Source: Brevinema_A sp051647245 (GTDB taxonomy: Bacteria > Spirochaetota > Brevinematia > Brevinematales > Brevinemataceae). From it: DNA of 64,000 nucleotides. The translations under genes and the position numbers were made by a program. Below the pieces are notes generated by a model. The model was not told where the DNA came from. It ran no database searches and saw nothing but the letters and a program-made list of their open reading frames with translations. Shown here piece after piece: positions 45,536 through 53,552 of the stretch (positions within the stretch are counted from its first letter, which is position 1; each line of letters starts with the position of its first letter). The stretch covers positions 434,001 to 498,000 of the forward strand of contig JBOFDS010000011.1 of assembly GCA_051647245.1 (NCBI GenBank), in the 5' to 3' direction.

Positions 45536-45613
45536 ACCTAAAATAAACCGATTCCATAATAAGTAATCACATTATTGTGAATCGTAATTAGCTCCTCTCG
45601 AAGGAGCTTTTTT
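45536..45613 (+). ncRNA. tracrRNA
   Basis: About 78 nt, divergent from cas9. The anti-repeat (45536-45560) reads ACCTAAAATAAACCGATTCCA and then TAA. It is complementary to the repeat's first 26 nt (TTATGG...TTTATTTTAGGT), with a short mismatch or bulge at CGA. A hairpin TCACA-TTAT-TGTGA (45567-45580) follows, then a terminator stem AGCTCCT / AGGAGCT with a T-run (45590-45613). This is the standard tracrRNA layout: anti-repeat, nexus-like stem, terminator. Confidence 0.93.
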
Positions 45614-45634
45614 ATATATATATATATATATATA
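45613..45634. repeat. (TA)11 dinucleotide repeat
   Basis: Eleven uninterrupted TA units directly after the tracrRNA T-run. The tract could change length by slippage, but it lies outside any recognised gene. Confidence 0.9.
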
Positions 45635-45635
45635 T

Positions 45636-45849
45636 GATACTGATCAGTCATATTTAGCTTAGATTTTGATCATATGTGATGATCGGAAAAAAACACTTTA
45701 AATTTAGGATTATCTGTCATGCGTTTCCAAGCAATCACTATATAAAAGATAATATTTCGGACCATTTTTAATAGTAGATAATACGAGCTTTGCTTTTAAG
45801 CTTTCTTTCAAATTCTCTTACGAGATTTAATATATTTTCTGTTATATTC
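45636..45849. other. Intergenic region with possible decayed coding remnant
   Basis: About 215 bases with no intact gene before the next promoter. On the minus strand short frames stay open between stops at about 45830-45765 (LNLVREFERKLKSKARIIYY) and 45741-45670 (AWKRMTDNPKFKVFFS). They look protein-like but broken by stops and frame changes. I cannot name the parent gene. It may be a relic of a mobile or defence gene next to the CRISPR locus, or chance. Confidence 0.3.
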
Positions 45850-45878
45850 TTGACAATCAACAACTTTTTCTTTATAAT
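45850..45878 (+). promoter_or_regulatory. Promoter for the zinc-ribbon coiled-coil gene
   Basis: Perfect TTGACA (45850-45855), a 17-bp spacer and perfect TATAAT (45873-45878). It drives the gene at 45938 with a leader of about 53 nt. Confidence 0.88.
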
Positions 45879-45937
45879 ATTATTCTATGTAAAGAGTTTA
45901 TACGTGAAAGTAGTGACTATATTTTGGAGGGTCAATA

Positions 45938-46666
45938 ATGAATCGCTTAACCCGCATTCGTAATATCATTCGCTGGCAGGAGTTGTACCAAAATAAAAGA
46001 TCCATCTTAGCAATTTATGAAGATGATGAAACTAGATTAGAAAAGCTTAAAAATGATAGTCAATCTGGAATTGCCAATCAAGAACGTTTAGAGACACAAC
46101 ATAATGCATTAGCTGAGAAGATTGCATCAGAAGAAAGTCGTTTAGATGAGATTCTTAATAAGATCGAAATGATGGAAAAAGATCGTGATAACCTTAAAAT
46201 GGCTCGTCAGATCAAATCTTGGGAAAAAGATATGGAAAAATATTCTCAAGATCGTGAAATTCTCGAAGCTCAATTGTACTATGATAAGTCAAAAATCAGT
46301 GATACAGCTCAAGAACTTGAAACTGTTGGTCAGTCTTTATCTTCTTCTTCTGAGACTATTGTAGAATTAGAAAAATCTCTTACCGCAGTCAAAGCTGAAA
46401 CTGCAAGTCAAATGAACAAAATCGAAACAGAAATGCTTACAATTTCTAAAGAATTTGATGCGCATTTTGCAGAATATTTTGAAAGATTACTCTTGAAAAA
46501 TAAAGGTGTTGTCATGGCAGTTGTTGAAGATGATTCTTGTTCAGGATGTAATATCCTTCTTCCAACTTCTTACCATGGAGGGGATACCTTACAAGACTCC
46601 GAGGACTCTGCATTGCCACAATGTCCAAATTGTTTCCGTTATTTATATTACTCAGAAGATGTGTAA
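45938..46666 (+). CDS. Coiled-coil protein with C4 zinc ribbon (DUF164-like)
   Basis: A 242-aa protein. A long helical coiled coil (about residues 15-185, Glu/Lys-rich) is followed by a C-terminal zinc ribbon with CSGC (about 202-205) and CPNC (about 231-234) pairs. This is the layout of the DUF164/C4-type zinc-ribbon family, whose function is uncertain but which is wide in bacteria. GGAGGG precedes the ATG. It has a consensus promoter and a strong terminator, so it is a single-gene, well-expressed unit. Confidence 0.82.
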   Translation: MNRLTRIRNIIRWQELYQNKRSILAIYEDDETRLEKLKNDSQSGIANQERLETQHNALAEKIASEESRLDEILNKIEMMEKDRDNLKMARQIKSWEKDMEKYSQDREILEAQLYYDKSKISDTAQELETVGQSLSSSSETIVELEKSLTAVKAETASQMNKIETEMLTISKEFDAHFAEYFERLLLKNKGVVMAVVEDDSCSGCNILLPTSYHGGDTLQDSEDSALPQCPNCFRYLYYSEDV

Positions 46667-46680
46667 TTCTTATTAAAACA

Positions 46681-46708
46681 AAAAACTCCCTGATATCAGG
46701 GAGTTTTT
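46681..46708. terminator. Bidirectional intrinsic terminator
   Basis: A perfect 14-bp inverted repeat AAAAACTCCCTGAT / ATCAGGGAGTTTTT. It serves the zinc-ribbon gene on the plus strand and the convergent PEGA lipoprotein gene on the minus strand. Confidence 0.93.
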
Positions 46709-46716
46709 ATTTTTGT

Positions 46717-48837
46717 CTAAAATTTTAGTTTGAGATTTGCAAAGAATTCTTGTTTGCCAGGATCATAGTCCAAACCTAGATAAACTTCTTTACTATATAG
46801 GTACCAGCCCATGATACCACTCGAAACAATAGCTCCAGCAATTGCCGTATACAGAGTTACTTGTGATGCGATACTGTATTGGTCGGCTTTGGCACGATGG
46901 GAGTTTTTTTCACTTGTTGAGATCCCGTTTGCTTGTGAGAGACTTCGGTATTCGTCGGAAAGTACCTGTGTATAGATACTTGCGCCGAGAATCCCTAGTG
47001 TGGCGATCCATGAAACATAGGTTCCAATCAGGAGCCCTTTTTGATTTATGGCTTTATAAGAAGTTTCATAATTTTTAAATTCTACATCAAGATCAACTTT
47101 TGGTTTTTGCTCTGTCAAAGTGACACTCTTATAGAAAGAATTTCTATTACTGCTAAGATCACCCCTCGGATTTAATACTTCTACACGATATTTTTTGTTT
47201 AAGCTTAAATTAGAAATTGTCAGCGGTGTCATTCCTCGGAATTGGGCATCCAAAAATACTTCTGTAGGGGTGGATGATTTGATTACAAGAGTTCCTGAAT
47301 TATTTCGTTGTGCAAGGTTAAAATTTAATTTATTGATTTTATCAGGCTTTACATCGATCAATACTTCTTCTCTTTCGTATCCATCTTTGATAAATGTTAC
47401 TCGATGCTCCCCAAGAGGTGCCGTCGGATAGGAAAGAGGAGTCTTGCCAATATAGAATCCATCAAGGTACACAAGTGTATCAGGTGGGTTTGTATCAACC
47501 GAAAGACGCGCATAAGGGCGATTAATAAAGGTAGCGTGAAATACTTTTAACCAAGATGACATTTCAGTAGCAATCCGATTTTCTTTGGTTCGAAGTCTTA
47601 GAGAGTTGCCACCAGGTAGACCGGAATTAGTTTCAGCATCAGGTTTGTCCTCACGAAAATTCCCCGAATAAAGATCAAATTCTTCTTGAATGCGAGGAGC
47701 AATTTTTTCTTTCTCAAATGGTATTCGTAAAGACGCTTTTTTGAATGCATTAATGTCGTTTGTATCCATTCTTTGGATTCTTCGTAAAATCTTACTGAGA
47801 GCAGGAGGCTCTGTTTTGTTGTTGTTCACCCACCACTGTAAGCCAGAGCTTTGCATATCCGAAATCTGAAGACGAATATCCACATCTGGTGTCGCATAGG
47901 CATTAGCTTGAGCAGTTGTATAACTTCCTGTAATATGATACGTTAAATCAAAAGGCCTATCAGGGTAGCGACTTTTACGTTCCTCTTCAGCAATTTCTTC
48001 GGGCGTTGCTTCTTTATAATTAGGATCTTTTTTACGTTCTTCTTCTTGTTGACGCTTTTCTTCTCTCTTACGCTGTGCATCTTTTTTTCGCCAAGCAACA
48101 GGATCTTTTTGCCAACTCAAATAATCATTATAAGCCTCAATATCCTCATCAGTTGCACGCCGAATCTCAATAGGAATATAGCTGAGATAATTAATTAATT
48201 CTGGAAATTCTTCATATAAAAGAAGAAGCATATTAGTCGACGTAAGAACGTTACGTGTTTCTTCAACAAGATTGGTTAAGATTTCATTGGTTGTGGTCTG
48301 AAGGATTTCGTTGGATCGGTAGTTTGTGTACTCGTCTCCTGTTCTGAAAGTAACGTTTGTCTCCACACGGAAGTAATTCGTATTAGTTGTGAGACGGTAG
48401 TCGATTTGAGTTACTTGGACAGGGACTTCAATGAGATAGTTGCTAAGGTAACTAAAATAAGGCCTATGACGACCAGGATCAAGGTTTCTGAAGACATTTG
48501 TTTCGTTGGTGTCAGGTTTGACTACTTGCATCATATTTGAGAGTGATTCAGAGACGTAAAAAGGAAGATTGTCAATAGGAATATAAGCCAAAGTAGAACG
48601 CATAGGCTCCAGCATCCCCTCAATCACATCTGGAATAGCTCCACGAAGGTAGTTATCATTTGTGTTACGAGGCGTCAAATCAGCAAAAGGATGCACAACA
48701 ATAGATAATTTTTTTGGGAAAGTCTTCACAATCTCATTTTCGAGACGATTTCGATATTGAATTTCTTCTTTGACAGGTAGTTTGGCACAGGATACAGCAA
48801 GTAAAAATAAAAAACTAATGATTTTTTTCTGAGGCAT
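46717..48837 (-). CDS. PEGA-domain lipoprotein, 706 aa
   Basis: An envelope lipoprotein: the signal FLFLLAVSC ends in a lipobox Cys near residue 17. Residues about 40-210 start with KKLSIVVHPFADLTPRN and are Asn/Thr-rich. A charged low-complexity stretch (KKDAQRKREEKRQQEEERKKD) lies near 250. Two PEGA domains follow at about 455-600 (ARLSVDTNPPDTLVYLDGFYIGKTPLSY and GTLVIKSSTPTEVFLDAQFRGMTPLTI). One or two hydrophobic segments near 610-690 may span a membrane. The function is unknown; PEGA proteins are tied to the cell surface. The ATG lies almost on the predicted transcript start, and no ribosome-binding site is seen. Confidence 0.78.
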   Translation of the reverse strand: MPQKKIISFLFLLAVSCAKLPVKEEIQYRNRLENEIVKTFPKKLSIVVHPFADLTPRNTNDNYLRGAIPDVIEGMLEPMRSTLAYIPIDNLPFYVSESLSNMMQVVKPDTNETNVFRNLDPGRHRPYFSYLSNYLIEVPVQVTQIDYRLTTNTNYFRVETNVTFRTGDEYTNYRSNEILQTTTNEILTNLVEETRNVLTSTNMLLLLYEEFPELINYLSYIPIEIRRATDEDIEAYNDYLSWQKDPVAWRKKDAQRKREEKRQQEEERKKDPNYKEATPEEIAEEERKSRYPDRPFDLTYHITGSYTTAQANAYATPDVDIRLQISDMQSSGLQWWVNNNKTEPPALSKILRRIQRMDTNDINAFKKASLRIPFEKEKIAPRIQEEFDLYSGNFREDKPDAETNSGLPGGNSLRLRTKENRIATEMSSWLKVFHATFINRPYARLSVDTNPPDTLVYLDGFYIGKTPLSYPTAPLGEHRVTFIKDGYEREEVLIDVKPDKINKLNFNLAQRNNSGTLVIKSSTPTEVFLDAQFRGMTPLTISNLSLNKKYRVEVLNPRGDLSSNRNSFYKSVTLTEQKPKVDLDVEFKNYETSYKAINQKGLLIGTYVSWIATLGILGASIYTQVLSDEYRSLSQANGISTSEKNSHRAKADQYSIASQVTLYTAIAGAIVSSGIMGWYLYSKEVYLGLDYDPGKQEFFANLKLKF

Positions 48838-48843
48838 AGTCTT

Positions 48844-48872
48844 ATTATACTAGTTTCGCTAGTTTTTTTCAA
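48844..48872 (-). promoter_or_regulatory. Promoter of the PEGA lipoprotein gene (leaderless)
   Basis: On the minus strand, TTGAAA (48872-48867), a 17-bp spacer and TATAAT (48849-48844). The ATG begins 7 bases after the -10 box, so the message should start at or within a base of the start codon. Confidence 0.7.
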
Positions 48873-48887
48873 TAAATTACAACAAAA

Positions 48888-48912
48888 AATCCACCCTTTA
48901 AGAGGTGGACTT
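48888..48912 (-). terminator. Terminator of the 119-aa gene
   Basis: The stem TCCACC / GGTGGA with an eight-base loop is followed on the minus strand by TTTTTTG. It lies 11 bp after the stop of the 48924 gene. Confidence 0.75.
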
Positions 48913-48923
48913 TATTTTTAATT

Positions 48924-49283
48924 TTAAGCAATGAATGTTTTACTAAGCCTATTGTTAATAGTAAGCTCTGCAAAAAATATATCACGTCGGTGAAAAGGAT
49001 TGTAAGAAAATTCTAAATGATCTGGATACACCGAAAGATCTACAATCAAACCAAATAACGCCGCATAACGAAAAATTTCATTAATATCATGATGAGAATA
49101 ACTACAGTATTTGATCCCAAATTCTTCAGCACATTCTTTGTGTGTGTAAGAAATACTTACTTTTTCAGAGGATTGATAGCCATTAGGGTAGCTGTGTTGA
49201 GCTCTTTCTGCTAGAAGTCGAAGGGTACGTGCAATAGAAATGTGCGAATAAAGACCATAATATTGAAGACATTTATCTAGCAT
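48924..49283 (-). CDS. Uncharacterised 119-aa cytoplasmic protein
   Basis: Not recognised. No signal peptide or membrane segment is visible. The protein is rich in His and aromatic residues (YYGLYSHISIARTLRLLAERAQHSYPNGYQ, KYCSYSHHDINEIFRYAALFGLIVD) and may be a small alpha/beta fold. It has its own promoter and terminator, so it is a single-gene unit. AGGAG stands six bases before the ATG, which supports that it is real. Confidence 0.6.
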   Translation of the reverse strand: MLDKCLQYYGLYSHISIARTLRLLAERAQHSYPNGYQSSEKVSISYTHKECAEEFGIKYCSYSHHDINEIFRYAALFGLIVDLSVYPDHLEFSYNPFHRRDIFFAELTINNRLSKTFIA

Positions 49284-49324
49284 GGAAAGCTCCTAAATTT
49301 TCTATAAAATAAATTTTGTATCTT

Positions 49325-49353
49325 ATTGTCCATATTTTTTGAATTTTTGTCAA
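49325..49353 (-). promoter_or_regulatory. Promoter candidate of the 119-aa gene
   Basis: On the minus strand, perfect TTGACA (49353-49348), a 17-bp spacer and GACAAT (49330-49325), 4 of 6 to consensus. Confidence 0.55.
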
Positions 49354-49383
49354 AAAAATGAAAGATATTTTTTCTATTTTTTC

Positions 49384-49411
49384 TTGAAACTATCAAAAAA
49401 TAAATTATAAT
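49384..49411 (+). promoter_or_regulatory. Promoter of cutC
   Basis: TTGAAA (49384-49389), a 16-bp spacer and TATAAT (49406-49411), 41 bp before the ATG at 49452. Confidence 0.7.
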
Positions 49412-49451
49412 AAGATATAATAAACAAATTATTCAAAATAAGGAGTCCCTC

Positions 49452-50063
49452 ATGAGCTTACTTTTAGAATGTTGTGTGGAAAATTATTTCGGAGCGAAAG
49501 ACGCTGAAGCAAGATCTGCAAATCGCATTGAACTATGTGACAATCTTGCTGTGGGTGGGACGACTCCTTCCCTTGCTACCATAGAATTCACACAAAAACA
49601 TCTTTCTATTCCTCAGGCCGTGATTGTTCGTTCCCGAGGTGGGAATTTTGAATATGACACGATAGAGAGAGAGCTCATGTTTAGAGATATTGCACTTTGT
49701 GATCAAGTTGGTGTTTCGGGGATTGTGGTTGGTGCATTGAAGGGCAAAGAATTTGACAAAGACTTCATGGCGAAAGCGCGTGATCTTGCCAAAAATTCTC
49801 AGATCGTCTCCCATATGGCATTTGATTCGACAATTGATCTCAAAAAATCTCTCGATCTCTTGATAGAACTAGGATATGAAAGAGTCCTCACAAAAGGAGG
49901 ACTCGGATCTGCGTCTGAAAATTTGGACAGTTTAAAAGAATTAATCAACTACGCTGCAGGACGAATTACTATTTTAGTGGGTGGTGGAGTAACAAAAGAA
50001 AATCTAAATTATATCGCTGAATATACTGGAGCTGTCGAGCTTCATGGGCGGCTTATTGTTTAA
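49452..50063 (+). CDS. cutC: CutC family protein
   Basis: A 203-aa TIM-barrel protein of the CutC family, historically linked to copper tolerance; its true role is disputed. The start LLECCVENYFGAKDAEARSANRIELCDNLAVGGTTPS, the middle VVIVGALKGKEFD-like region, and the C-terminal RVLTKGGLGSASENLDSLKEL with ILVGGGV are family blocks. AAGGAG precedes the ATG. It ends convergently with uvrC, overlapping it by 11 bp with no terminator between them. Confidence 0.9.
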   Translation: MSLLLECCVENYFGAKDAEARSANRIELCDNLAVGGTTPSLATIEFTQKHLSIPQAVIVRSRGGNFEYDTIERELMFRDIALCDQVGVSGIVVGALKGKEFDKDFMAKARDLAKNSQIVSHMAFDSTIDLKKSLDLLIELGYERVLTKGGLGSASENLDSLKELINYAAGRITILVGGGVTKENLNYIAEYTGAVELHGRLIV

Positions 50064-51705
50064 GTTTTTTGTCCATACGGCGATGAAGATGTACTTGGGA
50101 GAAGCGGTGGGACTCATCACGAACTCTCTGTAAAAGATGCAATACATCCGAATTAGAAGGAAGAATCGTACCAAATTTCTGATGAGCTTTAAAAATTTCT
50201 TCTTCTTTTTTGGCAATAGAAATAAGATCAATCTCTTCATCGAGATCAAGCGCTTTTAAGGCCTTTAAAGCAGAACTCAGTTGCCCTTTCCCACCATCGA
50301 TGAGGATGAGCTGGGGGAGGGCTTCGTCGTTTTCGATGAGGTTTTTGCAGTGCCTTGTAACGATTTCTTCCATCGCAATAAAGTCATCCTGTTGATTTTC
50401 GGCACGTACATTAAACATGCGATAGCCTTCTTTGAACGGCTCTCCCCCCTGAAAACGCACCGCCACACCTGAAGCGAGCGTGCCATCGAGCTTTGCTACG
50501 TCGAATCCATCGATAATACTTGGGAAATTTTTGAGCTGTAGTTTTTCTTGTAAAGATGAAAGAGTTTCCAATAAATCAGGCTGTGAAACAATACGTTCCA
50601 AGTGCAGCATCGCATTTTTCTCTGCAAGCGAGGCTAGAGCTTTTTCATCCTCATGAGATGGTGTTTCGACAGTGATAGGGGTTTCATTATTGGCAAACCA
50701 CTCTGTCAATCCCTCACAACTCCCTGCAAATTCATCATCAATAATGATTTTATCAGGAAGCTCTTCTACTTCAAGGTCAACATAATGCGAAATCAAAAAC
50801 TCCTCAAGGATCTGTACCAAAGGAAAGTTTTCTGTGTTTTTTACAGTGAATCCTTGCTTCCCTGTGAGGCGTCCATTTCTCATCAGAGATAAGGCGATAC
50901 CAATATTAGAGCCTTGCTCCTGTATGCCGATGATATCCGTTTTTCCTTTAAGAGAAACGTAAATGTGTTGATTGTTATCAAGGGCAAGAAGGGCGTCGAG
51001 CTGTTCTTTGTAGATTTGTGCTTTCTCAAACAATAACTCTGAAGAAGCTTCTTTCATTTTTGTTTCGAGAAGTTTGATCAAAGAATCTTTCTTGCCGGAT
51101 AAAAATTTTATTGCTTTGTTAACGCTATCTCTGTAGCCTTTTTCATCTATTTTGCCAATACATGGAGCACTACAACGACCAATATGGTATTCAATACATT
51201 CTTTTTTTGGGAGGGTTTTACAAGTTCGGATTTGAAAAATCTTGTGTATCAATTCCAAATTTGCACGCACCGTTCCCGCACTCACATAAGGCCCAAAATA
51301 CAAATTCTTATCATCTATTTTATTTCTAGTCATGATGATACGAGGAAATTTTTCTTTTTTGATTACTTTGATATAAGGGTAAAACTTCCCATCCTTGAAA
51401 TCGATATTATATTTAGGGAGGTGTTTTTTGATGAGAGTCGCCTCAAGAAGCAGAGCCTCTTGTTCATTTTCCACCAAAATAATATCAATAATATGAATAT
51501 TCTGCACAAGGAGATGTGTCTTGAGGTAGAGATGTGTCTTACTAAAATAAGACGATACGCGTTTTTTGATATTTTTGGCTTTACCTATATAAATAATCTG
51601 ATTATCTTTGTTTTTATAGAGATACACGCCAGGAGATTCGGGAAGTTCGTTCCGTTGGTCGGGAGTGAAAATTCCCGAAATGGCTTTAGATTCTATTTTT
51701 TTCAT
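50053..51705 (-). CDS. uvrC: Excinuclease ABC subunit C, lacking the HhH tail
   Basis: UvrC of 550 aa makes the dual incisions in nucleotide excision repair. The N-terminal GIY-YIG nuclease (ESPGVYLYKNKDNQIIYIGKAKNIKKRVSSYF) is followed by the Cys-rich part (CSAPCIG), a UVR motif (FEKAQIYKEQLDALL) and the RNase H-like 3' domain (FDVAKLDGTLASGVAVRFQGG, LILIDGGKGQLSSALKAL, RDESHRFSQVHLHRR). It stops right after this block, so the usual C-terminal tandem helix-hairpin-helix of about 60 residues is missing. The next bases on the minus strand are antisense to cutC, and no frameshift is seen. Confidence 0.93.
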   Translation of the reverse strand: MKKIESKAISGIFTPDQRNELPESPGVYLYKNKDNQIIYIGKAKNIKKRVSSYFSKTHLYLKTHLLVQNIHIIDIILVENEQEALLLEATLIKKHLPKYNIDFKDGKFYPYIKVIKKEKFPRIIMTRNKIDDKNLYFGPYVSAGTVRANLELIHKIFQIRTCKTLPKKECIEYHIGRCSAPCIGKIDEKGYRDSVNKAIKFLSGKKDSLIKLLETKMKEASSELLFEKAQIYKEQLDALLALDNNQHIYVSLKGKTDIIGIQEQGSNIGIALSLMRNGRLTGKQGFTVKNTENFPLVQILEEFLISHYVDLEVEELPDKIIIDDEFAGSCEGLTEWFANNETPITVETPSHEDEKALASLAEKNAMLHLERIVSQPDLLETLSSLQEKLQLKNFPSIIDGFDVAKLDGTLASGVAVRFQGGEPFKEGYRMFNVRAENQQDDFIAMEEIVTRHCKNLIENDEALPQLILIDGGKGQLSSALKALKALDLDEEIDLISIAKKEEEIFKAHQKFGTILPSNSDVLHLLQRVRDESHRFSQVHLHRRMDKKLKQ

Positions 51706-51871
51706 GGAAAACTCACTATTGCTTAAATTTTTTATTTTTGTTCCGAAATTAAGATACTAATCTTGTTTATATCATAGAGCGACAATAAGATAAAATCAAG
51801 GTAATTTATAAAATTATTTTAGTAAAAAACATGATTTTTTGATAAAAATATAGTATGATAAGGATAGACGC

Positions 51872-52900
51872 ATGAAAATATTACATACAGCGGATCTTCA
51901 TCTCAAAGATAAGGAACATCTCTCAGTTCTGCAAGCAATAATTGATCTCGCAAATAAAGAACAAGTAGAATTGATTATCATTGCTGGAGATCTTTTTGAT
52001 ATGTCTGCGAATGGTCGTATTTTAGAAGCGGCTATGTTACCTATTTGGGAGCAGTTTTACGGATCCGTCTTAATTGTTCCCGGAAATCACGATTACAAAT
52101 TTTTAAATAATAGAACAGAACTCGCTCCTAATGTAGTTGTAGCGCACCAGACACCATATTCTGTTGCTGAGATTGACGGGATTTATTTTGTTTGTGTTCC
52201 TTATCAAAAGGATATATCGCTTTCTGATATTGATATTCCTTTGTATGAGCCATCTGTGTTGATCTCTCACGGAACCTATGAAGGCGGAGAAAATTCCAAA
52301 TACTTTCCTATTAGTGCTACAGATCTTTCTGGTCGTTATCGTTATGTTGCGATAGGGCATTATCATCAATGGTCTGATCGTTGGGTGGGAGGGACTTGTG
52401 TGGTAAACCCAGGTTCACCTCGTCAAACACGTAAAACAGATGTTGGTGTTCGTTATGTATCTATTTTAGATACTAATGCTTGGTTGACAGAAAGGGTAGT
52501 TTTGCCTATTGAATTTGTTGAATATCAAAAGGTTTCTCTTTCTGTAACAGATTCGGAACCTGCAATTCAAGAAAAATTACTTAGAGCCACGGCGGCTTTG
52601 GTGCAACACCCATTTGCAAGGATTGAATTGAGTCTGCAAGGGACATTAGTCTTTTCAAAATATTCTCTCTCTGAGCGTGTAGATACTTGGACATATTTTT
52701 TGGCTCAAAGAGGACGTAATATCAAGCAGATTACATGGGATTTGACCAAACTCACACAGATATCTAACAATGTAATGCAATCTCAATTTACAAAGTTAAT
52801 GGTAGATCAGATTGCGGAGATTTCTCCAGAAGAAGTGAATGATTTAGCGCCGTTTTTATTTGAACGTTTGCAGCATTCTAATGAAAAATTTATTGATTAA
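51872..52900 (+). CDS. SbcD/YhaO-type DNA metallophosphoesterase
   Basis: A calcineurin-like phosphoesterase of 342 aa, probable DNA exonuclease. The five metal motifs are in order: ILHTADLHLKD, LIIIAGDLFDMS, VPGNHDYKF, VLISHGTYEGG and VAIGHYHQWS. A C-terminal part of about 130 residues matches the capping domain of SbcD-like enzymes in size. No sbcC gene is adjacent, so it may work alone or with a partner elsewhere. The peroxiredoxin gene follows after 22 bp. Confidence 0.83.
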   Translation: MKILHTADLHLKDKEHLSVLQAIIDLANKEQVELIIIAGDLFDMSANGRILEAAMLPIWEQFYGSVLIVPGNHDYKFLNNRTELAPNVVVAHQTPYSVAEIDGIYFVCVPYQKDISLSDIDIPLYEPSVLISHGTYEGGENSKYFPISATDLSGRYRYVAIGHYHQWSDRWVGGTCVVNPGSPRQTRKTDVGVRYVSILDTNAWLTERVVLPIEFVEYQKVSLSVTDSEPAIQEKLLRATAALVQHPFARIELSLQGTLVFSKYSLSERVDTWTYFLAQRGRNIKQITWDLTKLTQISNNVMQSQFTKLMVDQIAEISPEEVNDLAPFLFERLQHSNEKFID

Positions 52901-52922
52901 TTTGGATAAGCGGGGAGGCTTT

Positions 52923-53513
52923 ATGACTCTAGTTAGCAAAAATGCTCCTGATTTTTGTGCTCGTGCCGTAGTGAATGGTGAAATTAAAGATATTCGTCTT
53001 TCAGATTTCAAAGGATCACCGATTTTATTTTTCTTTTATCCTTTGAATTTTACTTTTGTTTGTCCGACAGAACTTCATGCATTTAGTGATGCTGTTAAGG
53101 ATTTTGAAAAACGAGGGGTTAAGGTCATTGCTTGTTCTGTTGATTCGGTGCATAGTCATTTTGCTTGGTTAAACACCCCTCGTGAAAAGGGTGGTATTGA
53201 GGGTTTGGCATTTCCTTTGGTCTCCGATATTACCAAATCGATCAGCCGTGATTACGGTGTGTTGGTTGAAGAAGAAGGCGTCGCAATGCGAGGGACTTTC
53301 TTTATTGATTCAGATTTTATTGTTCGTTTTGAACAAATATATAGCAAGGCAATAGGACGATCTGTTGACGAAACATTACGTGCTATTGATGCTTGGTTAT
53401 TTTTCGAAAAAAATGGAGAAGTCTGTCCCGCTAATTGGCGTCCTGGTGATGAAACCATGAAGACATCCGCCAGTGGCTTAGAGATGTTCTTTAGTAAAAA
53501 TCAAAATAAATAA
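52923..53513 (+). CDS. ahpC: Typical 2-Cys peroxiredoxin (AhpC/TSA)
   Basis: A 196-aa peroxide reductase. The peroxidatic Cys is in NFTFVCPTELHAF and the resolving Cys in GEVCPANWRPGDETMK. SVDSVHSHFAWLNTPREKGG and YGVLVEEEGVAMRGTFFID are conserved Prx blocks. The ATG at 52923 has GGGAGG five bases upstream and gives the family N-terminus; open sequence before it overlaps the preceding gene. The next gene is a possible reductase for it. Confidence 0.95.
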   Translation: MTLVSKNAPDFCARAVVNGEIKDIRLSDFKGSPILFFFYPLNFTFVCPTELHAFSDAVKDFEKRGVKVIACSVDSVHSHFAWLNTPREKGGIEGLAFPLVSDITKSISRDYGVLVEEEGVAMRGTFFIDSDFIVRFEQIYSKAIGRSVDETLRAIDAWLFFEKNGEVCPANWRPGDETMKTSASGLEMFFSKNQNK

Positions 53514-53552
53514 TAAACATCCATCAGCAAGTAATTCTAGGAGCAATTAAGC

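Noticed and set aside
50004..50249. Frameshifted HhH tail of uvrC downstream of the stop
   Set aside because: The minus-strand reading frames after the stop are antisense to cutC and have no HhH motif, so the short UvrC is not a simple frameshift.
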